Origin: JAADHX01 sp964569385
GTDB lineage: Bacteria > Actinomycetota > Acidimicrobiia > Acidimicrobiales > Poriferisodalaceae
Length of the DNA: 64,000 bases
Assembly: GCA_964569385.1 (NCBI GenBank)
Contig: CAZMUM010000001.1
Span: forward strand, 1 to 64,000
Direction: 5' to 3'
The position numbers were made by a program, and so were the translations under genes. The notes below the pieces were generated by a model. That model ran no database searches. It was given only the letters and a program-made list of their open reading frames with translations, and was not told the origin of the DNA. Each line of letters begins with the position of its first letter. Within the stretch, counting starts at the first letter, position 1. This document shows positions 48,166 through 57,075 of this stretch, piece after piece.

Positions 48166-49731
48166 CTAGCTTCGGTCGATGCCGAGATGGTCGAGCACGT
48201 TCGCGGTGACCTTGGCCACCTGGCGGTCAGTTGCTAGTCCGAACACCCAGTCGGTCGTTCCCACCGTCACCACCTGGCCGCCCTGATCGTCGTGTGGCCG
48301 ACACGTGAGCATCACCGCATTGCCCCGACGCCACTTGGCCAGGTTCTGCGGCGAGTCGTCGCCAGATAACCGACTCGAAACAAACTCAAGATCGCCCTGA
48401 TCGTTTAGCGCCGAGATCGAAGCGGGATATTCGCCCATGGCGAGATTGGACGAAAGGGTGAACCCCACGACCTCCATTTGGTCGGGAAACCCAAGGTACC
48501 GACGAACTGTCAGCCGGCTCTCGTCGTCGAACTGAAGTGGACAGCCCAGGGTCTCGTAACCGACTACTCCGTCATCGCGACCGACTAGATCGCCGTAGTT
48601 GAGACCGCTGCCGGCAAACATCCAGTGATCTTGATCAACAACCATGAACGCACCAGTTCCTTGGGGGGTTGCCTTCCCGAACCGGTGGTAAAGCCCGAAT
48701 GCCGAACCGCCACCGATCGTGGTCCACTCGGGGCGTCCGACCAACGGATCGGCCCACATTCCGGTCATGAGTTCTGGGTGACCATCGGCTACTACTGGAT
48801 CGGTTTGATGGGCGGTGTACTTATGGCAGATCATGTGGTCGGCATTGGCCGCTCCACCGGTATATCTCACCTGCCAGAACATCGTGTTGCCTGAGAACGT
48901 GGCCAGGTTGCCACCCTGGTTGATGTGACGATCAATGGCATCTCGACCGGCCCGAGACCAGTACTCGTCATGACCGACACTGATCACCAGGTCATACCCT
49001 TCGAGGAAACCGGGCTGTTCGAGGTCGTCGGACACGGCAATGTCGAACTCGAACCCCTCGGACTCGCCCCACGCTACGAATCGGCGCTCGTGAGTGAACC
49101 AACCGGTCGATCCGATAGCGGCAGGGTAGTTGTTCGAGGTTCGGTAGTTCTGGAAAGTAGCGCCATCGACGTCAGGGGTTTCACCGAATCGGACCGGTCG
49201 CGATTTGCGGTCATCGCGGTCGACTTCTGGGCGGCACAACATCCCGCGACCGAACGGACGCCTGAACGACACTTGACGGCCACCGGTATACAAGCTCTTT
49301 CCACCCCACGTGTTGTAGGCATTCCAAGTGTTTGTGGCCAGGACAAGAAGGGCCTTGGCGCGCTCACTTTGGGCGGGACGTACAACAAAACAGCAATGGG
49401 CTACGTCGTAGCCAGGTTCGGCCCCAATCGCGGTCAAGGTGACCAGGTAGAACCCTGGACGCCAGTCGGCACCGATCGGGATTTCGAGTGCTACAGGCCA
49501 GTTGCAGCCGTTGCTGTCGGCGTCGGGCGGAGGCTCGATGAACTCACCGATACAGCCGTCTACGGCCCAGACCTCGGTCCGGTCAGCGCCCCAACGGTCG
49601 ACGGTGGCGCGGTAGCGAGACGCCCTAGTGGAGACGTGAAGCCCGACCCGACTGCCTACTTCATAGGAGAGTTGCCCGCAGTAAGCCTCGATGTCGTCGT
49701 GAAAGGTCTGGTTGTCGGGAGGCCTAGTCAT
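48166..49731 (-). CDS. N,N-dimethylformamidase beta-subunit-like protein
   Basis: A 521-aa protein of the DMFA beta-subunit-like family. The N-terminal part is beta-rich (IEAYCGQLSYEVGSRVGLHV, FYLVTLTAIGAEPGYDVAHC). The catalytic-type domain has LVLATNTWNAYNTWGGKSLY, GETPDVDGATFQNYRTSNNY, the VISVGHDEYWSRAGRDAIDR segment and the NLATFSGNTMFWQVRY motif. C-terminal GTTDWVFGLATD closes it. In real dimethylformamidase the large subunit binds iron through Tyr and Glu residues; whether they are all kept here is not clear. Related proteins occur widely without known amide substrate. The stop is 7 bases from the mutase start, so it may lead that operon. I start at ATG 49731. Confidence 0.85.
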   Translation of the reverse strand: MTRPPDNQTFHDDIEAYCGQLSYEVGSRVGLHVSTRASRYRATVDRWGADRTEVWAVDGCIGEFIEPPPDADSNGCNWPVALEIPIGADWRPGFYLVTLTAIGAEPGYDVAHCCFVVRPAQSERAKALLVLATNTWNAYNTWGGKSLYTGGRQVSFRRPFGRGMLCRPEVDRDDRKSRPVRFGETPDVDGATFQNYRTSNNYPAAIGSTGWFTHERRFVAWGESEGFEFDIAVSDDLEQPGFLEGYDLVISVGHDEYWSRAGRDAIDRHINQGGNLATFSGNTMFWQVRYTGGAANADHMICHKYTAHQTDPVVADGHPELMTGMWADPLVGRPEWTTIGGGSAFGLYHRFGKATPQGTGAFMVVDQDHWMFAGSGLNYGDLVGRDDGVVGYETLGCPLQFDDESRLTVRRYLGFPDQMEVVGFTLSSNLAMGEYPASISALNDQGDLEFVSSRLSGDDSPQNLAKWRRGNAVMLTCRPHDDQGGQVVTVGTTDWVFGLATDRQVAKVTANVLDHLGIDRS

Positions 49732-49755
49732 AGACCCATTGTGCATCCCTGGGCC

Positions 49756-50580
49756 TCAGGAGGCCTGAGAAACCTCAGGACCGCCGAGCGCGGTGGGACT
49801 CGTTGGCACGGCCCTTATGGACATGTTGCCAGTGGGGAGATGACGGATGGGTTTGGCAGCCTCGGAGCGTTCGATTGCATCGGCAATGTTTCGTTCGGCG
49901 AACGATCGACGACGAATCAGGACCCTACGAAGGTCCGAGTGAAGAAGATCTGGGTTCCCAAGCTCGACCATGCTCGCTTTGGTACGGCACGGTTCGCCAA
50001 AACGATTTGGTCTTGTCATGCCAAGCTTGGTGGCGACCGAGACGCCAAGGTCGGTTGCATCGACAACTCCAAGCCAACGCCAGACGTCGACCCCCGCCCA
50101 CCGGGCGCGAGGTTCGAGGGCTCGGTTCCCGGCCAAGGCAATCCAGACCAGCGCTGCCGCCAGCCGCTCGGGAACGACCCGCTTGTGCAACGGCCTCGAC
50201 GAGTTGGCCGCCGCTCTGTGCACCAGGCGTCGAAGCACCGTGCGGAGTTCGACGTCGAGATGGTCATCGGCGCACTCATCGGTCATCGCCAGAAGCTGTT
50301 CGACCAGCTGTTTCTCGTCTTCGGCGACAGCAGAAAAATCGAACTGGGCATCCGGCAGGGGCAAATCGACAAGCAGCGCGAGCGGGTCGATGCCACCAGC
50401 GATGGCAGCCAGGTCTTCGACGAGCGCGTCGTACCCATGACCGAACTTGAGGCCAGCCCAAAGCAGATCGGGTCGGGGCACGGGCCAACCTTCTGGCCCG
50501 AAGGGATACGCCAAACCTGGGGCCACGATCGGTTTGTGATCGCGGTCTGTGAAGTCGTTGAAGTCGAGAGAACGGTCCAT
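49756..50580 (-). CDS. Hypothetical protein, 274 aa
   Basis: I do not recognise a family. The protein is soluble, with no signal or membrane span. It starts MDRSLDFNDFTDRDHKPIVA and has a helical central region (EDEKQLVEQLLAMTDECADD, VELRTVLRRLVHRAAANSSR, VVPERLAAALVWIALAGNRA). An Arg-rich stretch with WRWLGVVDATDLGVSVATKL and RVLIRRRSFAERNIADAIER follows, and an unstructured end. The WIALAGNRAL and WRWLGV segments look like a small helical fold that might bind a nucleotide or RNA. It precedes the dimethylformamidase-like gene by 24 bases on the same strand, likely the same transcript. Confidence 0.65.
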   Translation of the reverse strand: MDRSLDFNDFTDRDHKPIVAPGLAYPFGPEGWPVPRPDLLWAGLKFGHGYDALVEDLAAIAGGIDPLALLVDLPLPDAQFDFSAVAEDEKQLVEQLLAMTDECADDHLDVELRTVLRRLVHRAAANSSRPLHKRVVPERLAAALVWIALAGNRALEPRARWAGVDVWRWLGVVDATDLGVSVATKLGMTRPNRFGEPCRTKASMVELGNPDLLHSDLRRVLIRRRSFAERNIADAIERSEAAKPIRHLPTGNMSIRAVPTSPTALGGPEVSQAS

Positions 50581-50615
50581 GCCCAGATTATCCCGATGGG
50601 GTGGGACAGTGAGCT

Positions 50616-51341
50616 CTACCGCGACTTGATGAGCTCGTCTGCTCTGGCTCCCACGATGCCGCGGAGAATCTCAAGTGCGTCATCGAGGCCAGTCGTTCTT
50701 AGACCTCGTTGTCCAATGGCGACGTATACAACAATGTTGTCGTGACGGTCCCACGCACCGACAGTCTCGCGAAGCGGTCGGCCCGTCCCATTTTGGTAGT
50801 CGAGAAGGACCCGCGTCTCGTCGCCGCTGGCCTGAGCGGGCAACCCAAGCATCACCACCTGCACCCCATCGGTACCACCGTCAACGGGAACACCAGGGCA
50901 TTCAAGTAGTTGTTGCTCCCAGCCCATCAACAACTCAGCCGCGGCTTCTGCGTCGACAAAGCTGAACACAACCTGGTCAATAGTGAAACCCGAACTTAAC
51001 TCGACGAATGTGCGGATCTGAGATCGCGTCTCGAATCGAGGGGTTGGAGGTTCGCCACTACACGGGAACGAGAATAGAAGCGATTCGCCCGGCAGTTGTT
51101 CCCAGTCGCCGCTTTCGGCGAGGTCAGCCAACTCGAGGCTGATGCTGTCGAGTTCTTCGTTCGACCACCTAGTCGGGCTGGCAGCCACCTGAGCCTCGGG
51201 CGTCGCGACCGACGCAGTGGTGCTTGAGGCGTTCGACTCGTCGCCACCACAACTGAGTGCAACGACCGAAAACACGACGACTACTAGCGATGTCCTCCAA
51301 ACAGATTTCACCACACGGAACGTAGCCGCCGCGTTGCCCAT
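50616..51341 (-). CDS. Lipoprotein, unknown function
   Basis: The protein begins with a signal segment (TSLVVVVFSVVALSCGGDES) with the lipobox L-S-C, so it is an exported lipoprotein. After a Thr/Ala-rich spacer it has a globular domain of about 180 residues: NEELDSISLELADLAESGDW, SLLFSFPCSGEPPTPRFETR, VVFSFVDAEAAAELLMGWEQ, QLLECPGVPVDGG, with three Cys after the lipobox. No enzyme motif is seen. The pattern of a helix followed by a strand with EAAAELLMGWEQQ resembles actinobacterial sensor-type lipoproteins but is not assigned. I start at ATG 51341; an open frame extends upstream over the sulfatase start region. Divergent from the sulfatase. Confidence 0.72.
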   Translation of the reverse strand: MGNAAATFRVVKSVWRTSLVVVVFSVVALSCGGDESNASSTTASVATPEAQVAASPTRWSNEELDSISLELADLAESGDWEQLPGESLLFSFPCSGEPPTPRFETRSQIRTFVELSSGFTIDQVVFSFVDAEAAAELLMGWEQQLLECPGVPVDGGTDGVQVVMLGLPAQASGDETRVLLDYQNGTGRPLRETVGAWDRHDNIVVYVAIGQRGLRTTGLDDALEILRGIVGARADELIKSR

Positions 51342-51435
51342 CTTCCACATTGATCTCGTAACTCCGGCTCGACGCTCTCGGAGCTTCGACCAAACCAGAA
51401 CCGATCGAGGCGTCCACAGAGCTAACGTGCCGAGG

Positions 51436-52866
51436 ATGCGACCAAACGTATTGTTCATAACGGTCGACCAGTGGCGGGGCGATTGCCTAAGCGCGCTTGG
51501 TCATCCAGTTGTTCAGACGCCACATCTCGACGCCCTCGCGGCCAAGGGTGTGTTGTTCGAGAATCATTACGCGCAGTGTGCACCCTGCGGACCGAGCCGG
51601 GCATCGATCCACACCGGTCTATACATGCACAGCCATCGCAGCGTCGACAACGGCACTCCACTTAGCTACGAGTTCACAAACATGGCCCTCGAAGCCCGTG
51701 CGTTTGGTTATGCCCCAGTGCTGTTCGGATACACCGACACCACCCTCGACCCTCGCCTGCTTCAGCCAGGCGACACAGCCCTCGGCAGCTACGAGAGTGT
51801 GTTGCCCGGATACACCGCAGCCCTGCACGTCCAGACCGAACAACAGCAGTGGGTCGACTGGCTGACCGAACTCGGCTACGACACATCGGTTGGTCGCATG
51901 GAGCTTCACCACCCGGGTGGGCAACGGTTTGGACCGCCCGTCTACGCAGCCGACCACACCGACGCCGCCTTCACCACGAACCAAATCATCGAACATCTAG
52001 AACAGGCTGACTCTGGCTGGTTCGTGCACGCGAGCTACCTGAGCCCACATGCCCCGTTCGTAGTTCCCGAGCCCTACAACTCGATGTTCGACCCGGCCGA
52101 CATGCCGCCGCCAATCCGGCGCGACAACATCGACGACGAAACAGCGATTCACGGCCTGCTACGCGGCTTCATACAGTCTGGTCAAGGCGCGGATGCCGAC
52201 CCAGCCGCAATCGCTCGCTGGAAAGCCGTCTATTTCGCGATGATGGCCGAAACTGATCATCAGCTTGGCCGTCTGCTCGCCGAAGTCGATCTCGCCGAGA
52301 CCATCGTCATGTTCACCTCCGATCATGGCGAAATGCTCGGCGATCACTGGCTGAGCGGCAAGCTCGGTTTTCATCCAGAGTCGTATCGTGTGCCGCTAAT
52401 CGTGGCCGGCCCATCGCTAGCAGCCGCGGGCACGAGGGTCTCTCACTTCACCGAGAGCATCGACCTGTTTCCAACCATCATGGAAATGGTCGAAGCCGAC
52501 GCACCAGCCCAATGCCAGGGTGAATCGTTGGTACCGTTCCTTGCCGGCGCTACTCCTGAGAAATGGCGTGATGCTGCCCATTGGGAGTGGGACTTTCGGA
52601 ACTATGGTCGGTCCGGCTCAGATCCAGAGACGTTCAACCTAGGAGTGATCCACGATTCCGACGGCACCTATGTTCACTTCGCTGGTGGCAGACCGCTGTT
52701 CTTCGACCTAACCGAGGATCCCAACCACTTCACCGACTTCAGTACCGACCCGACTCGCGCTGACCTCGTACTGAGCTATGCCCAACGTCTACTCACGTGG
52801 CGTCTGCGCTCCGACGCTGGTGATCTGGTGAACCTGAACGCGACTACCTCACCGATAGATAGCTAG
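51436..52866 (+). CDS. Sulfatase (formylglycine-dependent)
   Basis: A 476-aa alkaline-phosphatase-superfamily sulfatase. The metal site starts with LFITVDQWRGDCLSALG. The key Cys51 is in CAPCGPSRASIHTGLYMHSH, the C-x-P-S-R signature in which the Cys is converted to formylglycine. Other marks are VMFTSDHGEMLGDHWLSGKL (metal Asp and His) and LDPRLLQPGDTALGS. The Cys-type signature implies a formylglycine-generating enzyme or anSME elsewhere in the genome. There is no signal peptide, so it probably works in the cytoplasm or is exported by another route; substrate unknown. I start at ATG 51436. In marine bacteria such enzymes often work on sulfated polysaccharides; that link is inference. Confidence 0.92.
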   Translation: MRPNVLFITVDQWRGDCLSALGHPVVQTPHLDALAAKGVLFENHYAQCAPCGPSRASIHTGLYMHSHRSVDNGTPLSYEFTNMALEARAFGYAPVLFGYTDTTLDPRLLQPGDTALGSYESVLPGYTAALHVQTEQQQWVDWLTELGYDTSVGRMELHHPGGQRFGPPVYAADHTDAAFTTNQIIEHLEQADSGWFVHASYLSPHAPFVVPEPYNSMFDPADMPPPIRRDNIDDETAIHGLLRGFIQSGQGADADPAAIARWKAVYFAMMAETDHQLGRLLAEVDLAETIVMFTSDHGEMLGDHWLSGKLGFHPESYRVPLIVAGPSLAAAGTRVSHFTESIDLFPTIMEMVEADAPAQCQGESLVPFLAGATPEKWRDAAHWEWDFRNYGRSGSDPETFNLGVIHDSDGTYVHFAGGRPLFFDLTEDPNHFTDFSTDPTRADLVLSYAQRLLTWRLRSDAGDLVNLNATTSPIDS

Positions 52867-52894
52867 ATAGTCGCGAATCTTGCCTTATGCCGGT

Positions 52895-53440
52895 TCAGGT
52901 TTCGAGCGCGATCTTCAAGTTGTTCAAGGTGATAGCGCAGGCCGACGTTAGCTGCTCGCATCTACCCTCGATTTGACCTGGATAGATGTCGGGGTCGGCC
53001 AACATCGGCGAATCGAACGACTCGGTTACCGTCACGCCTTTGCCATCAGCATCGGGGGCGAACGTATAGGTCCAAGTCGTCGCGTACTCCCAGTTTGGGG
53101 GCACCGTGAACGCGAAGGTTTCTCCTGGCGTCGCGGCGACAACAACACAATCGACGCTCCACTCGTAGTCGCCGGCTTTGTTGGTTCCCTTGAATGTCGC
53201 ACCTTCGACAATTTTGGTGCTGTCGCCGGTGAACACACACTTCTGGTTTTCAGGGCTCAGGTTGGGGGCCTTGTCGAGATCGGTCACGTACGCATAGGCC
53301 ATTTTAGCGGTAGCAGCGATGTGCACGGATGCTGAACCGGTGGTGGGCCATATCTTGCTGATCTCAGCGTGGGTCCCGGCTCCAGCCTCCGAACCGGACC
53401 CCACCTCTTCGGTGGTTGGTTTCTTTGGGTCAGTACTCAA
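52895..53440 (-). CDS. SRPBCC-family protein with acidic N-terminal tail
   Basis: A 181-aa protein. A disordered, acidic N-terminus (TTEEVGSGSEAGAGTHAEIS) leads to an SRPBCC domain of about 140 residues: ASVHIAATAKMAYAYVTDLD, KAPNLSPENQKCVFTGD, FKGTNKAGDYEWSVDCVVVA, TPGETFAFTVPPNWEYATTW and the closing QIEGRCEQLTSACAITLNNL. Such proteins bind or transfer small hydrophobic ligands. The start is a TTG ending at 53440 with AAGGAG 7 bases upstream; a GTG at 53455 is also in frame but overlaps that site. Convergent with the sulfatase, divergent from the DUF1971 gene. The ligand is unknown. Confidence 0.86.
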   Translation of the reverse strand: MSTDPKKPTTEEVGSGSEAGAGTHAEISKIWPTTGSASVHIAATAKMAYAYVTDLDKAPNLSPENQKCVFTGDSTKIVEGATFKGTNKAGDYEWSVDCVVVAATPGETFAFTVPPNWEYATTWTYTFAPDADGKGVTVTESFDSPMLADPDIYPGQIEGRCEQLTSACAITLNNLKIALET

Positions 53441-53543
53441 CGGAGACTCCTTCACGAGTCGAAGATGGCGTCAACACACCCTATTCACTGGACATCGGTG
53501 TGAGAGAATTGGGACCCAACTCGAACTTTGCAGGTAACTAGCG

Positions 53544-53858
53544 ATGACTCTCAATTCCGACACAATGCCCATCGGGCTTGAGTTGGTTCGTACGACCCCC
53601 ACGTTCACCGAAACCACAGTCCCGGCAGCGCTGTTAGCGTCGCACAAAACAGCCAAAGGCGTCTGGGGGCGCTTGCTAGTGCACTCGGGTGAGTTGAACT
53701 TCACCTTTGAAGATCAACTCGATCAAGTGCATCACCTCACCACTGGCGGTCATGTAGACATTGCGCCTCAACGACCGCATCATCTAACGGTCGGTGGTCC
53801 GTCCACCTTTGCAGTGGAGTTCTATCGCCTGGCCTCGGAAGCGTCTCAACCAGACTGA
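53544..53858 (+). CDS. DUF1971 (TehB N-terminal-like) cupin protein
   Basis: A 104-aa protein of the DUF1971 family, a cupin-like beta barrel also found at the N-terminus of some tellurite-resistance TehB proteins. The key strands are LVRTTPTFTETTVPAALLAS, AKGVWGRLLVHSGELNFTFE, HHLTTGGHVDIAPQRPHHL and FAVEFYRLA. The HH and H residues in VDIAPQRPHHL may bind a metal, as in other cupins. The role is unknown outside tellurite or oxyanion stress. The gene is alone, convergent with the thiolase gene 40 bases away, and divergent from the SRPBCC gene. Confidence 0.85.
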   Translation: MTLNSDTMPIGLELVRTTPTFTETTVPAALLASHKTAKGVWGRLLVHSGELNFTFEDQLDQVHHLTTGGHVDIAPQRPHHLTVGGPSTFAVEFYRLASEASQPD

Positions 53859-53898
53859 ACCCCAGTCCGAGATCGCAAATCGAACACCGGACCAAGAA

Positions 53899-55071
53899 TT
53901 AGTAGATCTCGATGAGGCCGGCTGCGCCTTGGCCGCCGCCAATACACATGGTGACGACGCCCCACTTGGCACCGCGGCGCTTGCCTTCCTGCAAAAGGTG
54001 ACCGGCGCAGCGAGTGCCAGTCATGCCGAATGGGTGGCCAATGGCGATCGAGCCGCCGTTTACGTTGTACTTCTCGGGGTCGATACCGAGCTTGTCTCGC
54101 GAGTACAGGCACTGGCTAGCGAAGGCCTCGTTGAGTTCCCAGAGGTCGATGTCGTCGACCGTCAAACCATGACGGGCCAACAACTTAGGCACCGCGTAGA
54201 TAGGGCCAATGCCCATCTCGTCTGGTTCGCACCCAGCAACAGCCCAGCCCTTGAACGCCCCCATCGGTTCGATATCGCGGCGCCCGGCCTCAACGTCGGA
54301 CATCATTACGACGGCCGCGCCGCCGTCAGAAAGCTGGCTGGCGTTGCCCGCTGTCACATAGTTGCCATCGCCACGGACCGGACCAAGCTTGGCCAGGGCC
54401 TCCATCGTTGTCGTTGGCCGGTTGCATTCATCACGCGACACCGTGACATCGACGATTGTTTCTTCTTTGGTTTCGCGATCGACGAGCTTCATTTTGGTGT
54501 CGAGAGGAACGATCTCGTCTTGGAACAGATCGTTTTCTTGGGCCGCGGCCATGCGCATCTGGGAGTTGTACGAGTACTCATCTTGGTACTCGCGAGACAC
54601 ACCGTAACGCTCGGCAACAATGTCAGCCGTCTCGATCATGGCCATGTAGACGGCCGGGTACATTTCGCCCAGCCGGGGATCCATGTTCATAACCCCGCCG
54701 AAACCTGGGCTCGGGATGGAGATCGACTCCACTCCGCCCGCAACTGCGACATCGACGCCGTCGACCTTGATGTGGTTGGCCACAACCGCGATCGAGTTGA
54801 GACCAGAAGAACAGTGACGCTGAATGGTGTTACCACCGGTGGTGATGGGTAGACCGGCAAGCAGGCCAGACAGACGGCCCAGGTTTCCGGAGCCATGTGC
54901 ACCATTACCGAGGGCGAAGTCCTCGACTGCTTCGGGTTCGACGCCTGACTTCTCGACTGCGGAACTAACGGCGTGAGCGGCCAACGTCATGGCCGGCGTC
55001 ATGTTGAAACCGCCCCGGCCAGCCTTAGCCATCCCGGTGCGGGCGTAAGAAACGAAAACTGCTTCGCGCAT
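53899..55071 (-). CDS. Acetyl-CoA acetyltransferase (thiolase)
   Basis: A 390-aa thiolase that splits or forms acyl-acyl CoA bonds in fatty-acid metabolism. The nucleophile Cys is in QRHCSSGLNSIAVVANHIKV (about residue 88), the His in NVNGGSIAIGHPFGMTGTRC and the second Cys in MCIGGGQGAAGLIEIY at the end. NGAHGSGNLGRLSGLLAGLP is also typical. I start at ATG 55071, with AGGAG 6 bases upstream; an open frame runs to 55152. In a window with an acyl-CoA dehydrogenase and an acyl-CoA mutase it may serve short-chain or branched acyl-CoA turnover, but it is transcribed alone. FadA or AtoB type cannot be separated by eye. Confidence 0.95.
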   Translation of the reverse strand: MREAVFVSYARTGMAKAGRGGFNMTPAMTLAAHAVSSAVEKSGVEPEAVEDFALGNGAHGSGNLGRLSGLLAGLPITTGGNTIQRHCSSGLNSIAVVANHIKVDGVDVAVAGGVESISIPSPGFGGVMNMDPRLGEMYPAVYMAMIETADIVAERYGVSREYQDEYSYNSQMRMAAAQENDLFQDEIVPLDTKMKLVDRETKEETIVDVTVSRDECNRPTTTMEALAKLGPVRGDGNYVTAGNASQLSDGGAAVVMMSDVEAGRRDIEPMGAFKGWAVAGCEPDEMGIGPIYAVPKLLARHGLTVDDIDLWELNEAFASQCLYSRDKLGIDPEKYNVNGGSIAIGHPFGMTGTRCAGHLLQEGKRRGAKWGVVTMCIGGGQGAAGLIEIY

Positions 55072-55474
55072 GTAGCGCTCCTGTCTGAGTAACTCGATGA
55101 AGAGTTGCGAACTTTCTAAGACGTTAGCGATGTTGGCCCGACAACACCTCACTGGAAGCAGCCAGTGAGATGCGCCGCGCGATCACGTCGCTGCATCGAT
55201 GGATCACCGGCGGAGGATAAACAGCGGGACGGTATTGTCGAAACGGGCAGGCCCTCACAAGAGCCCGCGACCAGTACCAGCTACGCCAAGTTGATGACTT
55301 GGCCTACATCAGATGTTGCTCAGCTCCTCAATTTCAAGGTCTCGACCGTGCACGAAGCTGCTTGCGGTTGAAGCGGTCAGCGATGGCGCCTTCGCCAATC
55401 CATATCCGACACTAGGTCCGAACAAGACGGAGAAGTTCCCCCAAGACCGGACCACTAGCGAGAAAGCTGACACC
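55072..55474. other. Intergenic region, 403 bases
   Basis: Between the divergent thiolase and sigK genes. It holds the second copy of the dispersed repeat (55282-55353) and presumably the promoters of both genes. No credible ORF was found; the open frame running into sigK from 55313 is upstream of the likely start. Confidence 0.5.
55282..55353 (+). repeat. Copy 2 of the dispersed ~70-base repeat
   Basis: Same sense as the minus strand of 26749-26817, with about three quarters of bases shared. It could be read as AKLMTWPTSDVAQLLNFKVS (copy 1 as AKLMAWATPSVAHLLSFKAS), but the frame is open in neither as a real gene, so an intergenic repeat is more likely than a protein. It lies about 120 bases upstream of the sigK start. 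Confidence 0.55.
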
Positions 55475-56071
55475 ATGGCCAACGTGCGACATATCCGCCG
55501 CCAACGGCCTGGCGATGATCTCGAAGCTGTCGACAGCCCCGCGTCGGCACTTCGAAGAGCTGCGAAGGGTGACGAAACGGCTTTCGGCGAATTTTACGAC
55601 ATGACCCAACGACGAATCTTCGGTGTGGTTCTTCGCGTAATCAGGGATCGCAGCTTGGCCGAGGAGATCACCCAAGAGGTGTATACCGAGATATGGCGTC
55701 TAGCCCCCCGCTTCGACGAACAACGCGGTTCGGCTGTCAGCTGGGCCACAACGATGGCCCATCGGCGGGCCGTCGACAGGGTCAGATCAGAACAGTCGCG
55801 ACGCGATCGAGAAGACCGCCAACACGTGGCCCCGATCGTGGTGCCTGACCCAGTGGGCGAGGTGGTAGCAGACCAACTCGACAGCACCAGAGTTCACTCT
55901 GCCCTGGCCACGTTGAGCGAATCTCAGCGTGAGGCCGTGAGCCTTGCCTACTTCTCGGGATACACCTACCGCGAAGTAGCCGCGGTGTTGGAGCTACCAG
56001 AAGGCACCGTCAAAACTCGAATCCGAGACGGACTAATCAGACTGCGCGATCACTTTGGAGTCATGCCATGA
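55475..56071 (+). CDS. sigK: ECF sigma factor SigK-like
   Basis: A 198-aa sigma factor. Region 2 spans about residues 30-100 (LRRAAKGDETAFGEFYDMTQ, RIFGVVLRVIRDRSLAEEIT, QEVYTEIWRLAPRFD). Region 4 spans about 145-195 (LATLSESQREAVSLAYFSGY, TYREVAAVLELPEGTVKTRI). The SAVSWATTMAHRRAVDRVRS segment links them. The stop overlaps the start of an RskA-like anti-sigma gene by ATGA (56068), which is the SigK/RskA arrangement of actinobacteria. I start at ATG 55475; the frame is open to 55313. Redox or envelope signals act through RskA in mycobacteria, but the regulon here is unknown. Confidence 0.93.
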   Translation: MANVRHIRRQRPGDDLEAVDSPASALRRAAKGDETAFGEFYDMTQRRIFGVVLRVIRDRSLAEEITQEVYTEIWRLAPRFDEQRGSAVSWATTMAHRRAVDRVRSEQSRRDREDRQHVAPIVVPDPVGEVVADQLDSTRVHSALATLSESQREAVSLAYFSGYTYREVAAVLELPEGTVKTRIRDGLIRLRDHFGVMP

Positions 56072-56838
56072 CGAACGATCTCCACCACCTCGCCGCCGCA
56101 TACGCCCTCGATGCTCTTGACGACACCGAGCGCGACGACTTCGAGACCCACTATCCAACCTGTTCGATCTGCTCACAGGAGGTCGCGGACTTCCACGTGA
56201 CTGCATCGGTGCTTGCCGGCTCGACGGCAACGGATGCGCCGGAACATCTCCGCGCCGGAGTTCTGACCGCTATTGCTGAAGTGCGTCAGGTTGCACCGAT
56301 CGTCGCAGCCAACCAAGACGACCCCGCACTTACCAGTGAGGTAGCTGATCTGGCCACACATCGGCAAAGAGGTCACCGCTTGGATCGAAGCCCGAAATGG
56401 GTATTGCCGTTGGCGGCGAGCGCGGCCGCAGTTGTGGTGGCTGTCCTGGCAACCGTCGCAATTCTTGACTCCGGCACGGCTCCGGACCCACTCGCCGAAG
56501 TGCTGTCAGCGCCAGACGCGATCGTCACCACGGTCGTCGGAGAAGCTGGAGCGCTTCAGGTGGTCTGGTCCGGCGACCAGGACCGAGTCGCAGTCTTTGG
56601 CAACAACGTCGCCGATCTCGACCCCGACACGACGTTCGAGCTGTGGTTCGTTCTCGCCGACGGCAGCGTCACCAGGGCCGGATTGTTCCAATCGGCTGAC
56701 GGCGTCGTACGCAAGACCTGGACAACCGAGGATCACGATGCCGTGGGCTTTGGGGTGACGGTCGAGCCGGCAGGTGGAAGCGCCCAACCCACGAGCGCCA
56801 TCATCTACCTCGGTGACATCGCCCAAGCCAACAACTGA
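56068..56838 (+). CDS. rskA: Anti-sigma factor, RskA-like
   Basis: A 256-aa membrane protein that holds the sigma factor at the membrane. The N-terminal cytosolic domain is zinc-binding type (LHHLAAAYALDALDDTERDD, then HYPTCSICSQEVADF with the H-x3-C-x2-C motif). One membrane helix is at about 110-133 (WVLPLAASAAAVVVAVLATV). The outer domain is the RskA-type beta fold: LQVVWSGDQDRVAVFGNNVA, TTFELWFVLADGSVTRAGLF and VGFGVTVEPAGGSAQPTS. The ATG overlaps the sigK stop. In known systems regulated proteolysis by Rip1-type proteases frees the sigma factor; no protease is in the window. The gap of about 240 bases to sufB contains no gene. Confidence 0.93.
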   Translation: MTNDLHHLAAAYALDALDDTERDDFETHYPTCSICSQEVADFHVTASVLAGSTATDAPEHLRAGVLTAIAEVRQVAPIVAANQDDPALTSEVADLATHRQRGHRLDRSPKWVLPLAASAAAVVVAVLATVAILDSGTAPDPLAEVLSAPDAIVTTVVGEAGALQVVWSGDQDRVAVFGNNVADLDPDTTFELWFVLADGSVTRAGLFQSADGVVRKTWTTEDHDAVGFGVTVEPAGGSAQPTSAIIYLGDIAQANN

Positions 56839-57075
56839 CAAAGCGGTTCGGGCAGCGCCGAGGCTGGCCGAAAACGGCCGGGGTCCGGCACCGATCTGCG
56901 TCACCATCGATGACCAGCGCGGGCGGGTTTGACCATCGGCGGCTCGCATGATCTGTACCAGACCCGTTGACCACTTTCGACCTGTACAACGCCACCCACA
57001 CCTGGCGCTTACACCAGAACCACGAGATATCGATACTGTCGCGAAACGTTCGCTATTGAGGCTATTCGGCTGGGA

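Noticed and set aside
47073..48209. 378-aa plus-strand frame
   Set aside because: Antisense to the acyl-CoA mutase; Arg/Gly-rich shadow.
48925..50745. 606-aa plus-strand frame
   Set aside because: Antisense to the dimethylformamidase-like gene and the 274-aa gene; sequence is low-complexity and shows no domain.
54695..54720. Other in-frame TGA codons as selenocysteine
   Set aside because: Apart from 20054, TGA codons in the window end genes at expected family C-termini, often as ATGA overlaps.
53794..54852. 352-aa plus-strand frame
   Set aside because: Antisense to the thiolase, which has all catalytic motifs.
56862..56882. GGCCG-AAAA-CGGCC hairpin after rskA as terminator
   Set aside because: Short stem without T-tract; not strong enough to list.
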